Assembly: GCA_034435375.1 (NCBI GenBank)
Contig: DAOTXR010000077.1
Coordinates: forward strand, 1 to 64,000
Source: DAOTXR01 sp034435375
Lineage (GTDB): Bacteria > Chloroflexota > Anaerolineae > Aggregatilineales > UBA3940
DNA: 64,000 nt
Direction: 5' to 3'
The notes beneath the pieces are model-generated. The model saw only the letters and a list, made by a program, of their open reading frames with translations, did not search any database and had not been told where the DNA came from. Shown one piece after another: positions 41,877-50,871 of the stretch; the stretch's first letter is position 1; the number at the start of each line of letters is the position of its first letter. The translations under genes were made by a program, and so were the position numbers.

Positions 41877-42647
41877 GTGAGCGACAAAGATCAGAGCAAA
41901 ATGAGCAATTTAGGGCCAACCCCCTGGGGATCTGATCCGATCCGAGGGCTGAACTATGACTACCTAGACATTGACAAGCCACCGTCCGTGGAGCCTAAGC
42001 CAGTCGTGCCACAGATCGTTGAGTATAACTCATCACAAGCGCAGGACTTCTACCAGCGCGTCCGGAGCAAGATTGTACGGTGGGCGCAGGGCGCGGGGGC
42101 GGGCAAAGAAGTCACCAAGTACATTCTGCTTGTGCCCGACATCATGGCGCTGTTTGTGCGCCTGATGGGCGATCCGCGCGTCTCGACGGCGCTGAAGGCC
42201 GAGATTGCAGCGGCATCTGCCTACATCATCATCCCTGTTGACCTGATGCCTGAAGCTGCTCTAGGGCCGGCAGGGCTGATCGATGATGCCATCGTTGGGA
42301 TGCTGGCGCTCAATCGCGTGGTCAAGATGATGGGCAGCGCGGGTGAGGATGTGCTGCGTCAGAATTGGGATGGCGACCAAGACGTGCTGGACACCATGCA
42401 TGAACTCCTTGGCAAGGCAGAGCATTTTGTCACTGGCACGGTCTGGAATGGCATCAAGAAGTTCATGGCAAGTGCTGCTCAGGAAATCCAAAGCTCGACG
42501 AGCGGTTCTCGTAAGCCAAGTGGCCCGGTCGTCGAAGGCTCGTATCGGCCTCTGCTCCCCCCCAATGAGCAGGGCGGCCAGTCTGGGCATGCAGAGGATG
42601 ATCGAGACCAGTGGATCATCCCACCGAACGAACGTCGCAAGCCATAG
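41877..42647 (+). CDS. DUF1232 (YkvA-like) domain protein
   Basis: The 256-residue protein has a DUF1232 core near residues 75-145: ILLVPDIMALFVRLMGDPRV, IIIPVDLMPEAALGPAGLID, then DDAIVGMLALNRVV, a short membrane-associated helical unit found in many bacteria without known function. The N-terminal 45 and C-terminal 70 residues are polar and proline-rich. The start is GTG 41877, with gaggag at 41864-41869. Confidence 0.8.
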   Translation: MSDKDQSKMSNLGPTPWGSDPIRGLNYDYLDIDKPPSVEPKPVVPQIVEYNSSQAQDFYQRVRSKIVRWAQGAGAGKEVTKYILLVPDIMALFVRLMGDPRVSTALKAEIAAASAYIIIPVDLMPEAALGPAGLIDDAIVGMLALNRVVKMMGSAGEDVLRQNWDGDQDVLDTMHELLGKAEHFVTGTVWNGIKKFMASAAQEIQSSTSGSRKPSGPVVEGSYRPLLPPNEQGGQSGHAEDDRDQWIIPPNERRKP

Positions 42648-42668
42648 GGCCAGGTTGGATCAACAGGA

Positions 42669-42696
42669 AGGGACGCGGACTTTCATCTGCGTCCCT
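42669..42696. terminator. Stem-loop between convergent genes
   Basis: AGGGACGCGGA (42669-42679) pairs with TCTGCGTCCCT (42686-42696), eleven pairs including one G-U, around a six-base loop. There is no T-run on either side, so it is a weak terminator candidate, but its placement just after the DUF1232 stop and before a converging gene fits that role. Confidence 0.6.
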
Positions 42697-42800
42697 GGTG
42701 TAGGTTCAGCGTAACTTTGGCCATCGTCACAGGGGGATTGCCGAAGGCCTGCCGGGCAGATGGCCATTGGTTTGTGGCCAGATCCTCCTCGCTGAACAAC

Positions 42801-43628
42801 CTAGCCCTGAACGGCGGTCTCCACCAGCGGCGCATCTAGGGGATAAAGGTTCCAGATGTTCTGGCTGCTGCGCCAGAACGCGAACACGGCGTTGATCTCC
42901 GGCAGGTAGACCATCTCCCCGAATTGGTATAGTTGCATCTCCGCCTTAACACGTGTTTCTGGTTGTGTGCCGAATCCGATCTGCTCGATCAGTCCCGGAA
43001 TGATCCTCCATACCTTGCCTAGACTCTCTCGCGGCTGATACAACCCATCAGGGGCAGGCGGGCCACCCTCGCTGCGATCCACGCCTTCGATGTATGTGTC
43101 GTCGTAGCGAGTGTAGGTCTGATCGGACAGCATGACATAGATCGCGTGTCCTTCGTACCATCCCACGTTGGACAGCCACAGCATGTGCCCTCGCTCCATG
43201 GGCTGGTATTGCACTTCGACGGTCCACACCTGAGGCTGTGTCCGGGTATCAGGGGTGATCACGCAGCCAATGGCCACACGCAGTGCCAGGTCGCGCTCAT
43301 AGACTTCGCGAATTGGCCCGGTTGGCTGGGCCAGGCAGCGCGGCTCTGCAGGTGTGGGAGTCTTGGTGAGCGTGCTGGTGGGAGTCTCGGTCAGCGTTGG
43401 TGATGCTCCCTCGGTTGGCGTGGGGGTGAAGGTCGGTGTGTAGGTTGGTGTGGGAGTGTGAGTGGGAGTGGGTGTCGCCGCCGTTGGGCTGGGGCGGGGT
43501 GTGGCTGTGACGAACGGGTAAGGTGTATTAGTTGGCACGACCGGCAGGGGAGATGGGGGTGAAACTCGGCATGCGGCGAGCAAAGCAAGCACAGCCAAGA
43601 GCGGCCCAGCGCGGTTGGGAGAGCGCAT
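42801..43628 (-). CDS. Secreted lipoprotein with Thr/Pro-rich linker
   Basis: The 275-residue protein has a signal sequence ending in the lipobox LLAAC (Cys20), followed by about 75 residues of Thr-Pro repeats (such as TPTPTHTPTPTYTPTFTPTP) and a globular domain from residue 95 with many aromatics (VQYQPMERGHMLWLSNVGWY, LYQFGEMVYLPEINAVFAFW). It is likely anchored in the membrane by lipid with an extended linker. The function is unknown. ATG 43628 is chosen because the signal peptide begins there; the frame continues further left without support. Confidence 0.8.
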   Translation of the reverse strand: MRSPNRAGPLLAVLALLAACRVSPPSPLPVVPTNTPYPFVTATPRPSPTAATPTPTHTPTPTYTPTFTPTPTEGASPTLTETPTSTLTKTPTPAEPRCLAQPTGPIREVYERDLALRVAIGCVITPDTRTQPQVWTVEVQYQPMERGHMLWLSNVGWYEGHAIYVMLSDQTYTRYDDTYIEGVDRSEGGPPAPDGLYQPRESLGKVWRIIPGLIEQIGFGTQPETRVKAEMQLYQFGEMVYLPEINAVFAFWRSSQNIWNLYPLDAPLVETAVQG

Positions 43629-43647
43629 TGAAGCCCTTACCCTTAGA

Positions 43648-44556
43648 TCAGATCTCGGCGCGGATGGTCCCGTCCGTCTGCACATAGGCGCGTGCCATGT
43701 AGGGAGTGTTGTAGGCAAATCCCACACGTCCGAGACAATCCACAACGATCACGCCGCCGGTTCCCTGGACACGCTCGCTGCCCAACAGCCGGATTGCCTC
43801 TTCGGCGGCTGCCTGTGCATCTCGACCACTGGCGATCAGATCACAGGTTGTCTTGCTGATCACGATCTTCATCAGCCCTTCGCCGATCCCTGTGGCTGAT
43901 ACACCACCAGTCAGGTTGTCGGCATACCCTCCACAGCCAATCAGCGGTGAGTCGCCGACGCGCCCAGCCAGTTTGTTGCGTGTTCCACCTGTTGAGGTGG
44001 CTGCGGCGATGTTGCCATCGCAGTCACGCGCCACGGCACCAACTGTGCCATGTCCTGACCGGTTGGACTCTGAGAACAGTCCGATGTCCTGGGTGCGTTT
44101 CCACTCCAGCCAGCGCTCCAGCTCACGCCGGACAAGCAGCTCCTCTTCCGGCAGGCGGCGGATGCCCATCCTGTCGGCGAATGCCTGCGCCCCATTGCCG
44201 ACCAACAGAGCGTGATTGGTATGGATCATCACTAGGCGGGCCAGCGAGACCGGATTGGCGATACACTGCACCGCTGCCACTGCGCCGCTTCGCAGTGTGC
44301 TGCCATCCATGATCAGTGCATCCATCTCAATGTGCCCGGCGGAGTTCAGGTAGCTGCCGCGTCCGGCATCGAAGGTGGGATCGTCTTCCATCAGACGGAC
44401 GGCCTGCTCCACAGTGTCAAGAGCAGAGCGACCATTCTGAAGCATCGCCCAACCTAGCTGTGCAGCACGGCGCACACCGTCGAGGTAGGCGGAGTGTTCG
44501 TCGGGGAGAATGGTTCCGGCGCCGCCATGTACGATGAGCGAAGGGGTCACAGCCAT
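43648..44556 (-). CDS. Isoaspartyl peptidase/L-asparaginase (Ntn-hydrolase)
   Basis: A 302-residue precursor of the plant-type asparaginase family. The catalytic N-terminal threonine of the beta subunit is T171 in GHGTVGAVARDCDG; autocleavage before it would give subunits of about 170 and 131 residues. Other family signatures are LIVHGGAGT, GRGSYLNSAGHIEMDALIMD and STGGTRNKLAGRVGDSPLIG. It acts on L-asparagine or on isoaspartyl dipeptides. It lies 19 bases upstream of the lipoprotein gene, on the same strand. Confidence 0.93.
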   Translation of the reverse strand: MAVTPSLIVHGGAGTILPDEHSAYLDGVRRAAQLGWAMLQNGRSALDTVEQAVRLMEDDPTFDAGRGSYLNSAGHIEMDALIMDGSTLRSGAVAAVQCIANPVSLARLVMIHTNHALLVGNGAQAFADRMGIRRLPEEELLVRRELERWLEWKRTQDIGLFSESNRSGHGTVGAVARDCDGNIAAATSTGGTRNKLAGRVGDSPLIGCGGYADNLTGGVSATGIGEGLMKIVISKTTCDLIASGRDAQAAAEEAIRLLGSERVQGTGGVIVVDCLGRVGFAYNTPYMARAYVQTDGTIRAEI

Positions 44557-44659
44557 ACAAGCTCCCTAGTGAAGCTGGTAGCGACAGTAAGGGGTATCAT
44601 ACCGCAGAATCGCCTATCAGGCAGTGGAATCTGTCCGTGTTTGACCTGAGAGACATCAC

Positions 44660-44694
44660 CTGGGGCAGCAGGCGACACTTGCTCGCTGCCCCAG
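44660..44694. repeat. 10-bp perfect stem-loop downstream of the DUF35 gene
   Basis: CTGGGGCAGC (44660-44669) and GCTGCCCCAG (44685-44694) form a perfect ten-base-pair stem with a 15-base loop. It lies immediately beyond the 3' end of the DUF35-like gene on the minus strand and upstream of the isoaspartyl peptidase start. There is no T-run, so it is a candidate terminator or transcript-end structure. Confidence 0.6.
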
Positions 44695-44715
44695 ATCGAC
44701 ACGACCAGCAGGTAA

Positions 44716-45261
44716 CTACTCTATCGGTAAGAAGTAGATGTCTGTTGGGGCGATCTTGCTATTACGGCGGTACTGTGCTCGAACCTTCATGCCGATCCAG
44801 TCTAAGGAAGCTTCCAAAGGATCGATCCCCATCAGCCGTGCCAGGAACAACGTGTTGACGCCCTCGTACTCGATCAGCGCTAGCACAAACGGCGTCTCTT
44901 TCAAGAAAGCCTCTGAGCCGAAGTGGCATACTGTGAAGGCATGTACAACGCCGATCTCAGGCAGCACTACCCACTCAGTTTCGTTGCCGGTGTACATATC
45001 GTGGCCGCGCGGCGTGCCGTAAGTATAGCCCGTCTCGGGGTCACGGTTGCCAAGCTGCACCCGGTTGGTCAACCCGGCAAAGAACGGCGAGTCCTGACCG
45101 TAGGAGTGCAGGTACTCGATGTGATATGGCTGGCGCACGCGCAGGGGCTTCATCTTTTTGAGCGAGGCCAGCCCTTCCGCATCCAGCACAAGCGGGAATG
45201 GAAGGTCCCATACAATGGTGCCGTCCAACGTCTCCTCAAACTGATCTGGTAACCTGGTCAT
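44716..45261 (-). CDS. DUF35/OB-fold-type partner protein, zinc ribbon lost
   Basis: The 181-residue protein has the DUF35 order: an N-terminal helix (IEYLHSYGQDSPFFAGLTNR) followed by a ribbon region (LGNRDPETGYTYGTPRGHDM) and an OB-fold (IGVVHAFTVCHFGSEAFLKE, then FVLALIEYEGVNTLFLARLM). In typical family members the ribbon has two cysteine pairs; none are present here. ATG 45261 is preceded by GGAGGGGTAGCC and lies two bases after the thiolase-like stop, so the two are co-translated and probably form a complex. Confidence 0.75.
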   Translation of the reverse strand: MTRLPDQFEETLDGTIVWDLPFPLVLDAEGLASLKKMKPLRVRQPYHIEYLHSYGQDSPFFAGLTNRVQLGNRDPETGYTYGTPRGHDMYTGNETEWVVLPEIGVVHAFTVCHFGSEAFLKETPFVLALIEYEGVNTLFLARLMGIDPLEASLDWIGMKVRAQYRRNSKIAPTDIYFLPIE

Positions 45262-45263
45262 GG

Positions 45264-46625
45264 CTACCCCTCCACTTCCAGAATTGATACTGTGACGTAG
45301 GTCCCTGTGCCAGCGTGTGAGTGGATTGCACCGCGTCTGGCGTTCTTCACCTGGAGCTTCGAGTCGCCGAAGTGCTGATCGATGGTTCCCTGGAGCTGCC
45401 AGATGGCAAATACGCCTTGCATCAGCCCAGTAGCGCCCACGGGATGACCACATGCGATCAACCCGCCTGATGGATTGACTGGACACACCGGTTGTTCCGG
45501 CAAGTCGAGGCCGTAGTCAATACCGGGCATGAAAGCCTTGCCGCTCACAGCGAATGGACCGCCCTCGCCGTAGCGGCACAACCCCATGTCTTCGTAGGTC
45601 TGGATCTCGGACGAGGTGTAAGCGTCGTGTAACTCTACGAAGTCGATCTCTTTGAGCGGGTCGTAAATGCCAGCGTTTTGATAGGCTTGCAGGCTGGCCA
45701 TGCGACCGGCCCGGAAGGAGTGGATGCCAGGATAGCGAAAACCGCGCTTCCACAGGTCACGGTAGTAGGCGATGGTATCGTCGTTGTCCTTCTCGTGCGG
45801 CAGAGCGTTGTAAGCCATGAAGTCGTCCAACGACTGATGTGGGCGGTCAGCCATACGCATGGCATCAGTGCCGCGCCCAATGCCTGTCACGCGCACACGG
45901 GGGTAACGCCTGCCGCTGGCCCGCTCGAGCTTGTTGATTCCCTCTTCGGAAGCCAGGATCACCGCTGCTGCGCCATCGCTCATCACGCAGATGTCAAGCC
46001 GGGTGAGCGGCCAGGCAACCATTGGCGCATTGCGCACATCTTGAATGGTGTAGCGGTTGCGCTTCTGGGCATAAGGGTTGTAGTAGGCGTTGATGTGATT
46101 CTTCACCGAGACAGCGGCCATCTGTTCAACCGTCGTCCCGAACTCTTTCATGTGGCGCGTGACCATCATGGCGTAGTAGCCGGAATAGAACCCACCGACC
46201 GGGTAGTCAAAACTCGCATCTGAGGCCAGCGCGATAAACTCGTTGCCTTTCCACGTCTCGACGTGGCTCATGGTCTCAAAGCCATAGGCCACACAGATGT
46301 CCATGTAGCCGCTGGCGACCGCCTTCCACGCCTCTTGCAGGCAGATACCCCCTGTCGCGCCACCGCCCTCAACACGGTGGCCGGGCTTGGGACACAGACC
46401 GAGATAGTCCTGGACCATGATCCCAGCCATGAGCTGCCGCGCAAAGTGGTCGGAGAAGTAGCTGGCGACCGAGCCGTCGACCAGCTCGTTGAACTGGCGG
46501 AATTCCAGGCCCAGGTCGGCGATGGCATAGTCGTAAGCTTCTTTGACAACCGCCTGGAAAGTCTTGTCAGGTCGGGTTTTGGCGAACTTGCTCACACCGC
46601 CCGACACAGCGTATACGGTTCGCAT
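45264..46625 (-). CDS. Thiolase-fold protein lacking the canonical nucleophilic cysteine
   Basis: The 453-residue protein has the thiolase fold: C-terminal GGLIACGHPVGATG and ELHDAYTSSEIQTYEDMGLC. At the usual nucleophile site it reads VEGGGATGG (residues 85-93) where thiolases have xxCAxGG, so the cysteine is Gly89. The C-terminal SHAGTGTYVTVSIL also lacks the second cysteine. It is therefore unlikely to be a working acetyl-CoA acyltransferase. Paired with a DUF35 protein, it resembles the thiolase-type aldolases of side-chain degradation. Confidence 0.82.
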   Translation of the reverse strand: MRTVYAVSGGVSKFAKTRPDKTFQAVVKEAYDYAIADLGLEFRQFNELVDGSVASYFSDHFARQLMAGIMVQDYLGLCPKPGHRVEGGGATGGICLQEAWKAVASGYMDICVAYGFETMSHVETWKGNEFIALASDASFDYPVGGFYSGYYAMMVTRHMKEFGTTVEQMAAVSVKNHINAYYNPYAQKRNRYTIQDVRNAPMVAWPLTRLDICVMSDGAAAVILASEEGINKLERASGRRYPRVRVTGIGRGTDAMRMADRPHQSLDDFMAYNALPHEKDNDDTIAYYRDLWKRGFRYPGIHSFRAGRMASLQAYQNAGIYDPLKEIDFVELHDAYTSSEIQTYEDMGLCRYGEGGPFAVSGKAFMPGIDYGLDLPEQPVCPVNPSGGLIACGHPVGATGLMQGVFAIWQLQGTIDQHFGDSKLQVKNARRGAIHSHAGTGTYVTVSILEVEG

Positions 46626-47006
46626 AACCTCCTCCTTGACTGATTGAGGACTCGAATCGCTTCCGAATCACCTGCCTGCAGGATGGGCTTCCGGCTTGCT
46701 GAAGCACAACCCCCGGCGTCTCCATTCCGGTTCACAATACCTTCAGCTCTCAGTAAGGTGCCCCTGGGCGATTAATGTGACGGTGTTTCGATGGGTGGAT
46801 TGACGGGTTGATCCCTCCTCTGCCTCAATGACAATGGCGTGAACGGCAGGCACAGTCTTAAGTAGTGAAAAGCCAGCCAGGCTGCATCCCCAAGCTTGCC
46901 TGTCCACCAAAAGGGGCACAAGCGACGCAACACATGGTCGTTGACCAGCAGCATGACCACAGCAGCTGTTGTTACTTGATGGGCGAGGCTGGCCAGCTAT
47001 TGCCAA
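46626..47006. other. 381-base intergenic region without a supported gene
   Basis: The region separates the thiolase-like start from the alpha/beta hydrolase stop, both on the minus strand. The GGAGGAGG ribosome-binding site of the thiolase-like gene lies at its lower edge. Two short frames (46743-47006 and 46865-47140) show no family pattern. I see no clear terminator or RNA gene. Confidence 0.5.
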
Positions 47007-47927
47007 TTAGTGTGGCCCTTGATACGGCTGCATGTCAAAAGCGCTGTCGAAGAAAGCAGGGATGCGCTGCTCGTACTCATCTGGCTTGGCCGCCCGATAG
47101 CCAGCGTGCCCGGCGTTGGGAACGATCCACAAGTCCTTAGGTTCGCTTGCTGCGGCGTAAAGGGCGAGACCGTCGCCCTGCTCATACTCCCCATAGATTA
47201 AGAATACTGGACGTGGGCCGATTCGTCCGATCACGTCCACAGGGCTGGCCTCGCCTACAGGGATGCCTTCAGCCAGCATTGTCCACAGCACAAAGCGCCG
47301 TATCAGTTGGTCGTACCAACCCTGTGGAGGATCGCCGAGGTTCAGGATATCGGCGCGCAGGCTGGCGTATCCCCCAATGGCTACGACGGCCTCAATCGCC
47401 TCGTCTCTGGCCGCGGCCAGCAGAGCAGCCGTGCCCCCTTCAGAGAAGCCCATCACGCCCACATGCTTGATGTCCGGTTGCATTTTGAGATAGTCCACCG
47501 CACCTGACAGATCGCTGGCCTCAAACACGCCAGTACTGGCGGCCAGTTCCGGGTTGGCACACGAGCGATGCTCGTAGATCAGCGTACTATAGCCAGCCCG
47601 AGTGAGCATCAGCGCATCGTCTAGCGCGAAGCGCGAGTTTCCGGCGTGGCCCGGCAATACGACAAGGACAACCTCCGGGTGGGCCAGGCCGCGCGTGAGC
47701 CAGCCGTGCAGCACTGGCCCATCGCGAGAAGGAAACTCAACCGGTTCAGCCTCATAGCCATACTCAGCCAGGCTGGCACGATCTCCCTGGCAGCCGGGGT
47801 AAAGGACAGCCTGTGTATAGAGGTATGCAAGGGAAGCAGTCCAGACGAGGAAGAACACCGGAATCGCGGCCAGTCCAGCGGTTCCCAGCTTAGCGACGCG
47901 TTTCCAATCGAGGGTGAGATTCACCAC
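47007..47927 (-). CDS. Alpha/beta hydrolase with N-terminal membrane anchor
   Basis: The 306-residue protein has one membrane segment near the start (AGLAAIPVFFLVWTASLAYL) and an alpha/beta-hydrolase domain: LPGHAGNSRFALDDA with the oxyanion region, nucleophile elbow GFSEGGTAALLAAA, acid near FLIYGEYEQGDG and histidine in NAGHAGYRA. The domain faces outside or is membrane-tethered (inference). The GTG 47927 start follows a TGAGGA element ten bases away. Confidence 0.85.
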   Translation of the reverse strand: MVNLTLDWKRVAKLGTAGLAAIPVFFLVWTASLAYLYTQAVLYPGCQGDRASLAEYGYEAEPVEFPSRDGPVLHGWLTRGLAHPEVVLVVLPGHAGNSRFALDDALMLTRAGYSTLIYEHRSCANPELAASTGVFEASDLSGAVDYLKMQPDIKHVGVMGFSEGGTAALLAAARDEAIEAVVAIGGYASLRADILNLGDPPQGWYDQLIRRFVLWTMLAEGIPVGEASPVDVIGRIGPRPVFLIYGEYEQGDGLALYAAASEPKDLWIVPNAGHAGYRAAKPDEYEQRIPAFFDSAFDMQPYQGPH

Positions 47928-48106
47928 AATGTATACGTCCTCAGGCGCCTGGGTGCTCTTTGACTTGATTATAGACGAGTTCGCGCAAGGCCAAAGCTCA
48001 GCTGGGGCGACCCTGGGAGCTGCCCCTCCATTGCATGTCAAACTCCTGCTACGAGCCTGCCACAGAGCCAAGCTGCGCTGCCAGGACAGCTCCAAGGGTT
48101 GCCTCT

Positions 48107-49426
48107 CTACTTCCCGAATTTCTGCACGAGCAGGTCTCTGAGCGTCGGTGTGCCGATCACCTGGAGTTCGTAGCGCACTCGCTCCATGGGTAGCCGCACG
48201 TTGATCACGCGCCTGAGGTCGATAGGCGTTGCTACAATGACCAGGTCGGCATCCGAGCCATTGATCGTTTCCTCCAGATCAGCCACCTGATCGCCACCAT
48301 AGCCCATCGCAGGCAACACGTGCCCAGTATTGGGGTACTTGGCGTATGTGGCAGCAATCGAGCGCACAGCGAATGGCCGTGGATCGACGATCTCCGCTGC
48401 ACCAAAGCGCTGTGCAGCAACCACACCCGCGCCATAGGTCATCTCGCCGTGGGTCAAGGTAGGACCATCCTCGATGACCAGCACCCGCTTACCCCGGATC
48501 GCCTCAGGTTTGTCGACGAAGATCGGCGATGCGGCCTGTACGATCGCTGCACCAGGGTTAACCTCTCGGATGTTCGCCAGAACTGTCAGCAGGTTGTCAT
48601 AATCTGCCGTATCGATCTTGTTGATCACAACTACATCAGCCAAGCGCAGGTTAGTCTCTCCAGGATGGTATGCCAGTTCGTGGCCGGGTCGGTGCGGATC
48701 GGTGACAACGATGTTCAGGTCGGAGACGTAGAACGGGAAGTCATTGTTGCCTCCATCCCATACGATGATGTCGGCTTCCTTTTCAGCCTCGCGCAGGATC
48801 GCGCCGTAATCCACACCAGCGTAGATCACGGCGCCCAGGTTGATGTGAGGCTCGTACTCCTCGCGCTCCTCGATGGTGCATTCATGCTTGTCCAAGTCGC
48901 TGTAGTCGGCGAAACGCTGAACTACCTGGTTGGCAATGTCGCCATAAGGCATAGGGTGGCGAATTGAGACCACCTTAAGGCCCATCTCGCGCAACACAGA
49001 AACCACGTGGCGAGTGGTCTGGCTTTTGCCGCAGCCAGTCCGCACGGCGCAGATCGACACCACCGGTTTGTTGCTCTTGATCTGCGTGCTCCTGGTTCCC
49101 AACAACCAATAGTCAGCGCCGGCAGCCAGTACCTGTGAGGCTTTGTGCATCACGTACTGGTGGGTGACATCGCTATACGAGAATACGACCGTGTCGATCC
49201 TCTGCTCCCGGATGAGCCGGGTCAGGTTCTTCTCATCGTAGATTGGGATGCCGTTCGGATAGAGCTTGCCAGACACTTCAGGAGGGTAGCGGCGGCTCTC
49301 AATGCCGGGGATCTGAGTGGCTGTGAATGCGACTACCTCATATTCCTCCCGGTCGCGAAAGAAGACGTTGAAGTTGTGAAAGTCACGTCCCGCAGCTCCC
49401 ATAATCATGATGCGCTTACGAGGCAT
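48107..49426 (-). CDS. Cyclic 2,3-diphosphoglycerate synthetase-like protein
   Basis: The 439-residue protein has a Rossmann-like N-terminal domain (RIMIMGAAGRDFHNFNVFFR), a P-loop near 129-136 (VRTGCGKSQTTRH) and a GTPase-like region with VVVINKIDTADYDN. This is the architecture of the cDPG synthetase/P-loop NTPase family found in thermophilic archaea and several bacteria. It is assumed to act on 2,3-diphosphoglycerate, but bacterial members are largely uncharacterised. ATG 49426 is chosen. Upstream is tatC, with a 74-base gap. Confidence 0.8.
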   Translation of the reverse strand: MPRKRIMIMGAAGRDFHNFNVFFRDREEYEVVAFTATQIPGIESRRYPPEVSGKLYPNGIPIYDEKNLTRLIREQRIDTVVFSYSDVTHQYVMHKASQVLAAGADYWLLGTRSTQIKSNKPVVSICAVRTGCGKSQTTRHVVSVLREMGLKVVSIRHPMPYGDIANQVVQRFADYSDLDKHECTIEEREEYEPHINLGAVIYAGVDYGAILREAEKEADIIVWDGGNNDFPFYVSDLNIVVTDPHRPGHELAYHPGETNLRLADVVVINKIDTADYDNLLTVLANIREVNPGAAIVQAASPIFVDKPEAIRGKRVLVIEDGPTLTHGEMTYGAGVVAAQRFGAAEIVDPRPFAVRSIAATYAKYPNTGHVLPAMGYGGDQVADLEETINGSDADLVIVATPIDLRRVINVRLPMERVRYELQVIGTPTLRDLLVQKFGK

Positions 49427-49500
49427 AAGTAGTGTCCTCTCCTGTGTTTTGTGAAGCTTGGTTCTATAGGTTACAACTGGCTCAAGACAATCGACGGTCG

Positions 49501-50379
49501 TTATTTTCGTGGTCGAGCGAAAAGCGTCAAGACGATACTGAGCAGGTAAAGCAACACCAACGGGGCTGCCACGATGCCCATATTCACGGGATCCGGTGTA
49601 GGTGTGACAACAGCAGCCAGGATTGCAATCAAAACCACAGCGATGCGCCAGTTCTGCGCCAACATCTTGGTATTGACAATGCCCAGCTTGGCGAGCACGA
49701 ACAGAATCATTGGCATCTCGAAGCTGATGCCAACCCACAATAGCACGTTGGTCACGAAGCTGACGTAGTCTTGAAGCGTAGGTGTGGCTTCAATACCCAT
49801 AAAGGTGACCAGGAAAGGCACAGCCACGGGCAACATAGCAACGTAGGCAAAAGCCACACCCGCCAGGAACAAGGCCACCGCAAACGGCACGAAAAGGTAA
49901 AACGCACGGCGCTCGTTAGCTCGCAGCCCGGCAGCGATGAATATCCACAGTTGGGCAATCACGTAGGGTGCTGCCAGGATGATGCCAACTGTCAGCGCCA
50001 CCCGAAAGAACACACCGAAAGGCTCCGTAACTCGAATGGCCTGTAGGGCATCCAGACCGCCAATGGGCTGGGCCAGCAATTTGAGGATGTGCTCGCTTAG
50101 CACAGTGGCAACGATTGTCCCAACCACAATGGCGATCAGACTGTTGATCAACCGAGTCCTTAACTCAAGGATGTGGGGTAGGAGAGAAGCAGGATTCTCA
50201 AAAATCACCCCTAGGTCACCGTCATCTGGCGGGTCGGACCGCATCAAGCGGCGGTTGCGGACCAGGGTATAGATAGCCGTAGCCAGGCTGATCACCAGAG
50301 CTGAGAGCAGTACTCCCGCCTCCGGCGTGATCGGCAGCTGGGGTAGGATACCGAGCAGGTCAAGCACTCTGGCTATCAT
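49501..50379 (-). CDS. tatC: Sec-independent translocase subunit TatC
   Basis: A 292-residue membrane protein with TatC motifs: HILELRTRLINSLIAIVVGT, APYVIAQLWIFIAAGLRANE and the six-helix core ending SIVLTLFARPRK. Unlike most TatC proteins it has an extra N-terminal segment of about 75 residues with one additional hydrophobic stretch (SALVISLATAIYTLVRNRRL). TatC recognises twin-arginine signal peptides. It overlaps tatA/B by 20 bases. Confidence 0.92.
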   Translation of the reverse strand: MIARVLDLLGILPQLPITPEAGVLLSALVISLATAIYTLVRNRRLMRSDPPDDGDLGVIFENPASLLPHILELRTRLINSLIAIVVGTIVATVLSEHILKLLAQPIGGLDALQAIRVTEPFGVFFRVALTVGIILAAPYVIAQLWIFIAAGLRANERRAFYLFVPFAVALFLAGVAFAYVAMLPVAVPFLVTFMGIEATPTLQDYVSFVTNVLLWVGISFEMPMILFVLAKLGIVNTKMLAQNWRIAVVLIAILAAVVTPTPDPVNMGIVAAPLVLLYLLSIVLTLFARPRK

Positions 50380-50809
50380 TGCTCACCTGTGGCGTGGTTG
50401 GATGGGGGTCCTCGGAGGGGGGTGGTGCAGGTGCAGGGGAGATTGCAGTTCTGCCGACGTTGCGGATACCCCATGGATCGATAGTCGTTTGAGTCTGTGA
50501 GGCGCTGTCAGGCTCGGCTCGTGGCAGATGAAAGTCGACCTGGCTGCCCTCCTCGATGTCGCGCAGAGTCTGCTGAAGCTCAGCCTGCGCCTGTTCCAGC
50601 TCAGCCATCCGAACCAGAGTGTTGGGCAGGTCACGCAACGAGGCAGTGATCTGAGTGACATCCTTCCACCAGCCCGACCGCATGGCGCTGCCCAGCCAAC
50701 GCCCCACAGTCAGCGCTACGTCTTTGGAGCGCTCAGGGCCGATCAACACGAAGGCCAGCAGGGCCAGGAAAATCAGCTCAGGTAGGCCAATGCCGCACAG
50801 GGTATCCAT
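50360..50809 (-). CDS. Sec-independent translocase subunit TatA/TatB-like
   Basis: The 149-residue protein begins MDTLCGIGLPELIFLALLAF, one membrane helix followed by the FxGP-like hinge LIGPER, an amphipathic helix and a long polar tail (DFHLPRAEPDSASQ...). This is the TatA/B layout; the longer tail fits TatB somewhat better. It forms the twin-arginine export pathway with TatC, whose gene it overlaps by 20 bases. The start is ATG 50809. Confidence 0.85.
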   Translation of the reverse strand: MDTLCGIGLPELIFLALLAFVLIGPERSKDVALTVGRWLGSAMRSGWWKDVTQITASLRDLPNTLVRMAELEQAQAELQQTLRDIEEGSQVDFHLPRAEPDSASQTQTTIDPWGIRNVGRTAISPAPAPPPSEDPHPTTPQVSNDSQSA

Positions 50810-50871
50810 GATCTTGGGTTTTCTCCGCTCTGCGGCGCGAGTCGTCTGGCAGCTGGCTCGCTCAGCTTGAG

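Noticed and set aside
43391..43588. Repeated (TG)-rich tract that might look like a CRISPR or microsatellite array
   Set aside because: It encodes the Thr/Pro linker of the lipoprotein on the minus strand; the units are irregular and no spacers are present.
46743..47006. 87-codon frame in the gap between the thiolase-like and hydrolase genes
   Set aside because: No ribosome-binding site or family resemblance, and an overlapping frame on the other strand is equally open.
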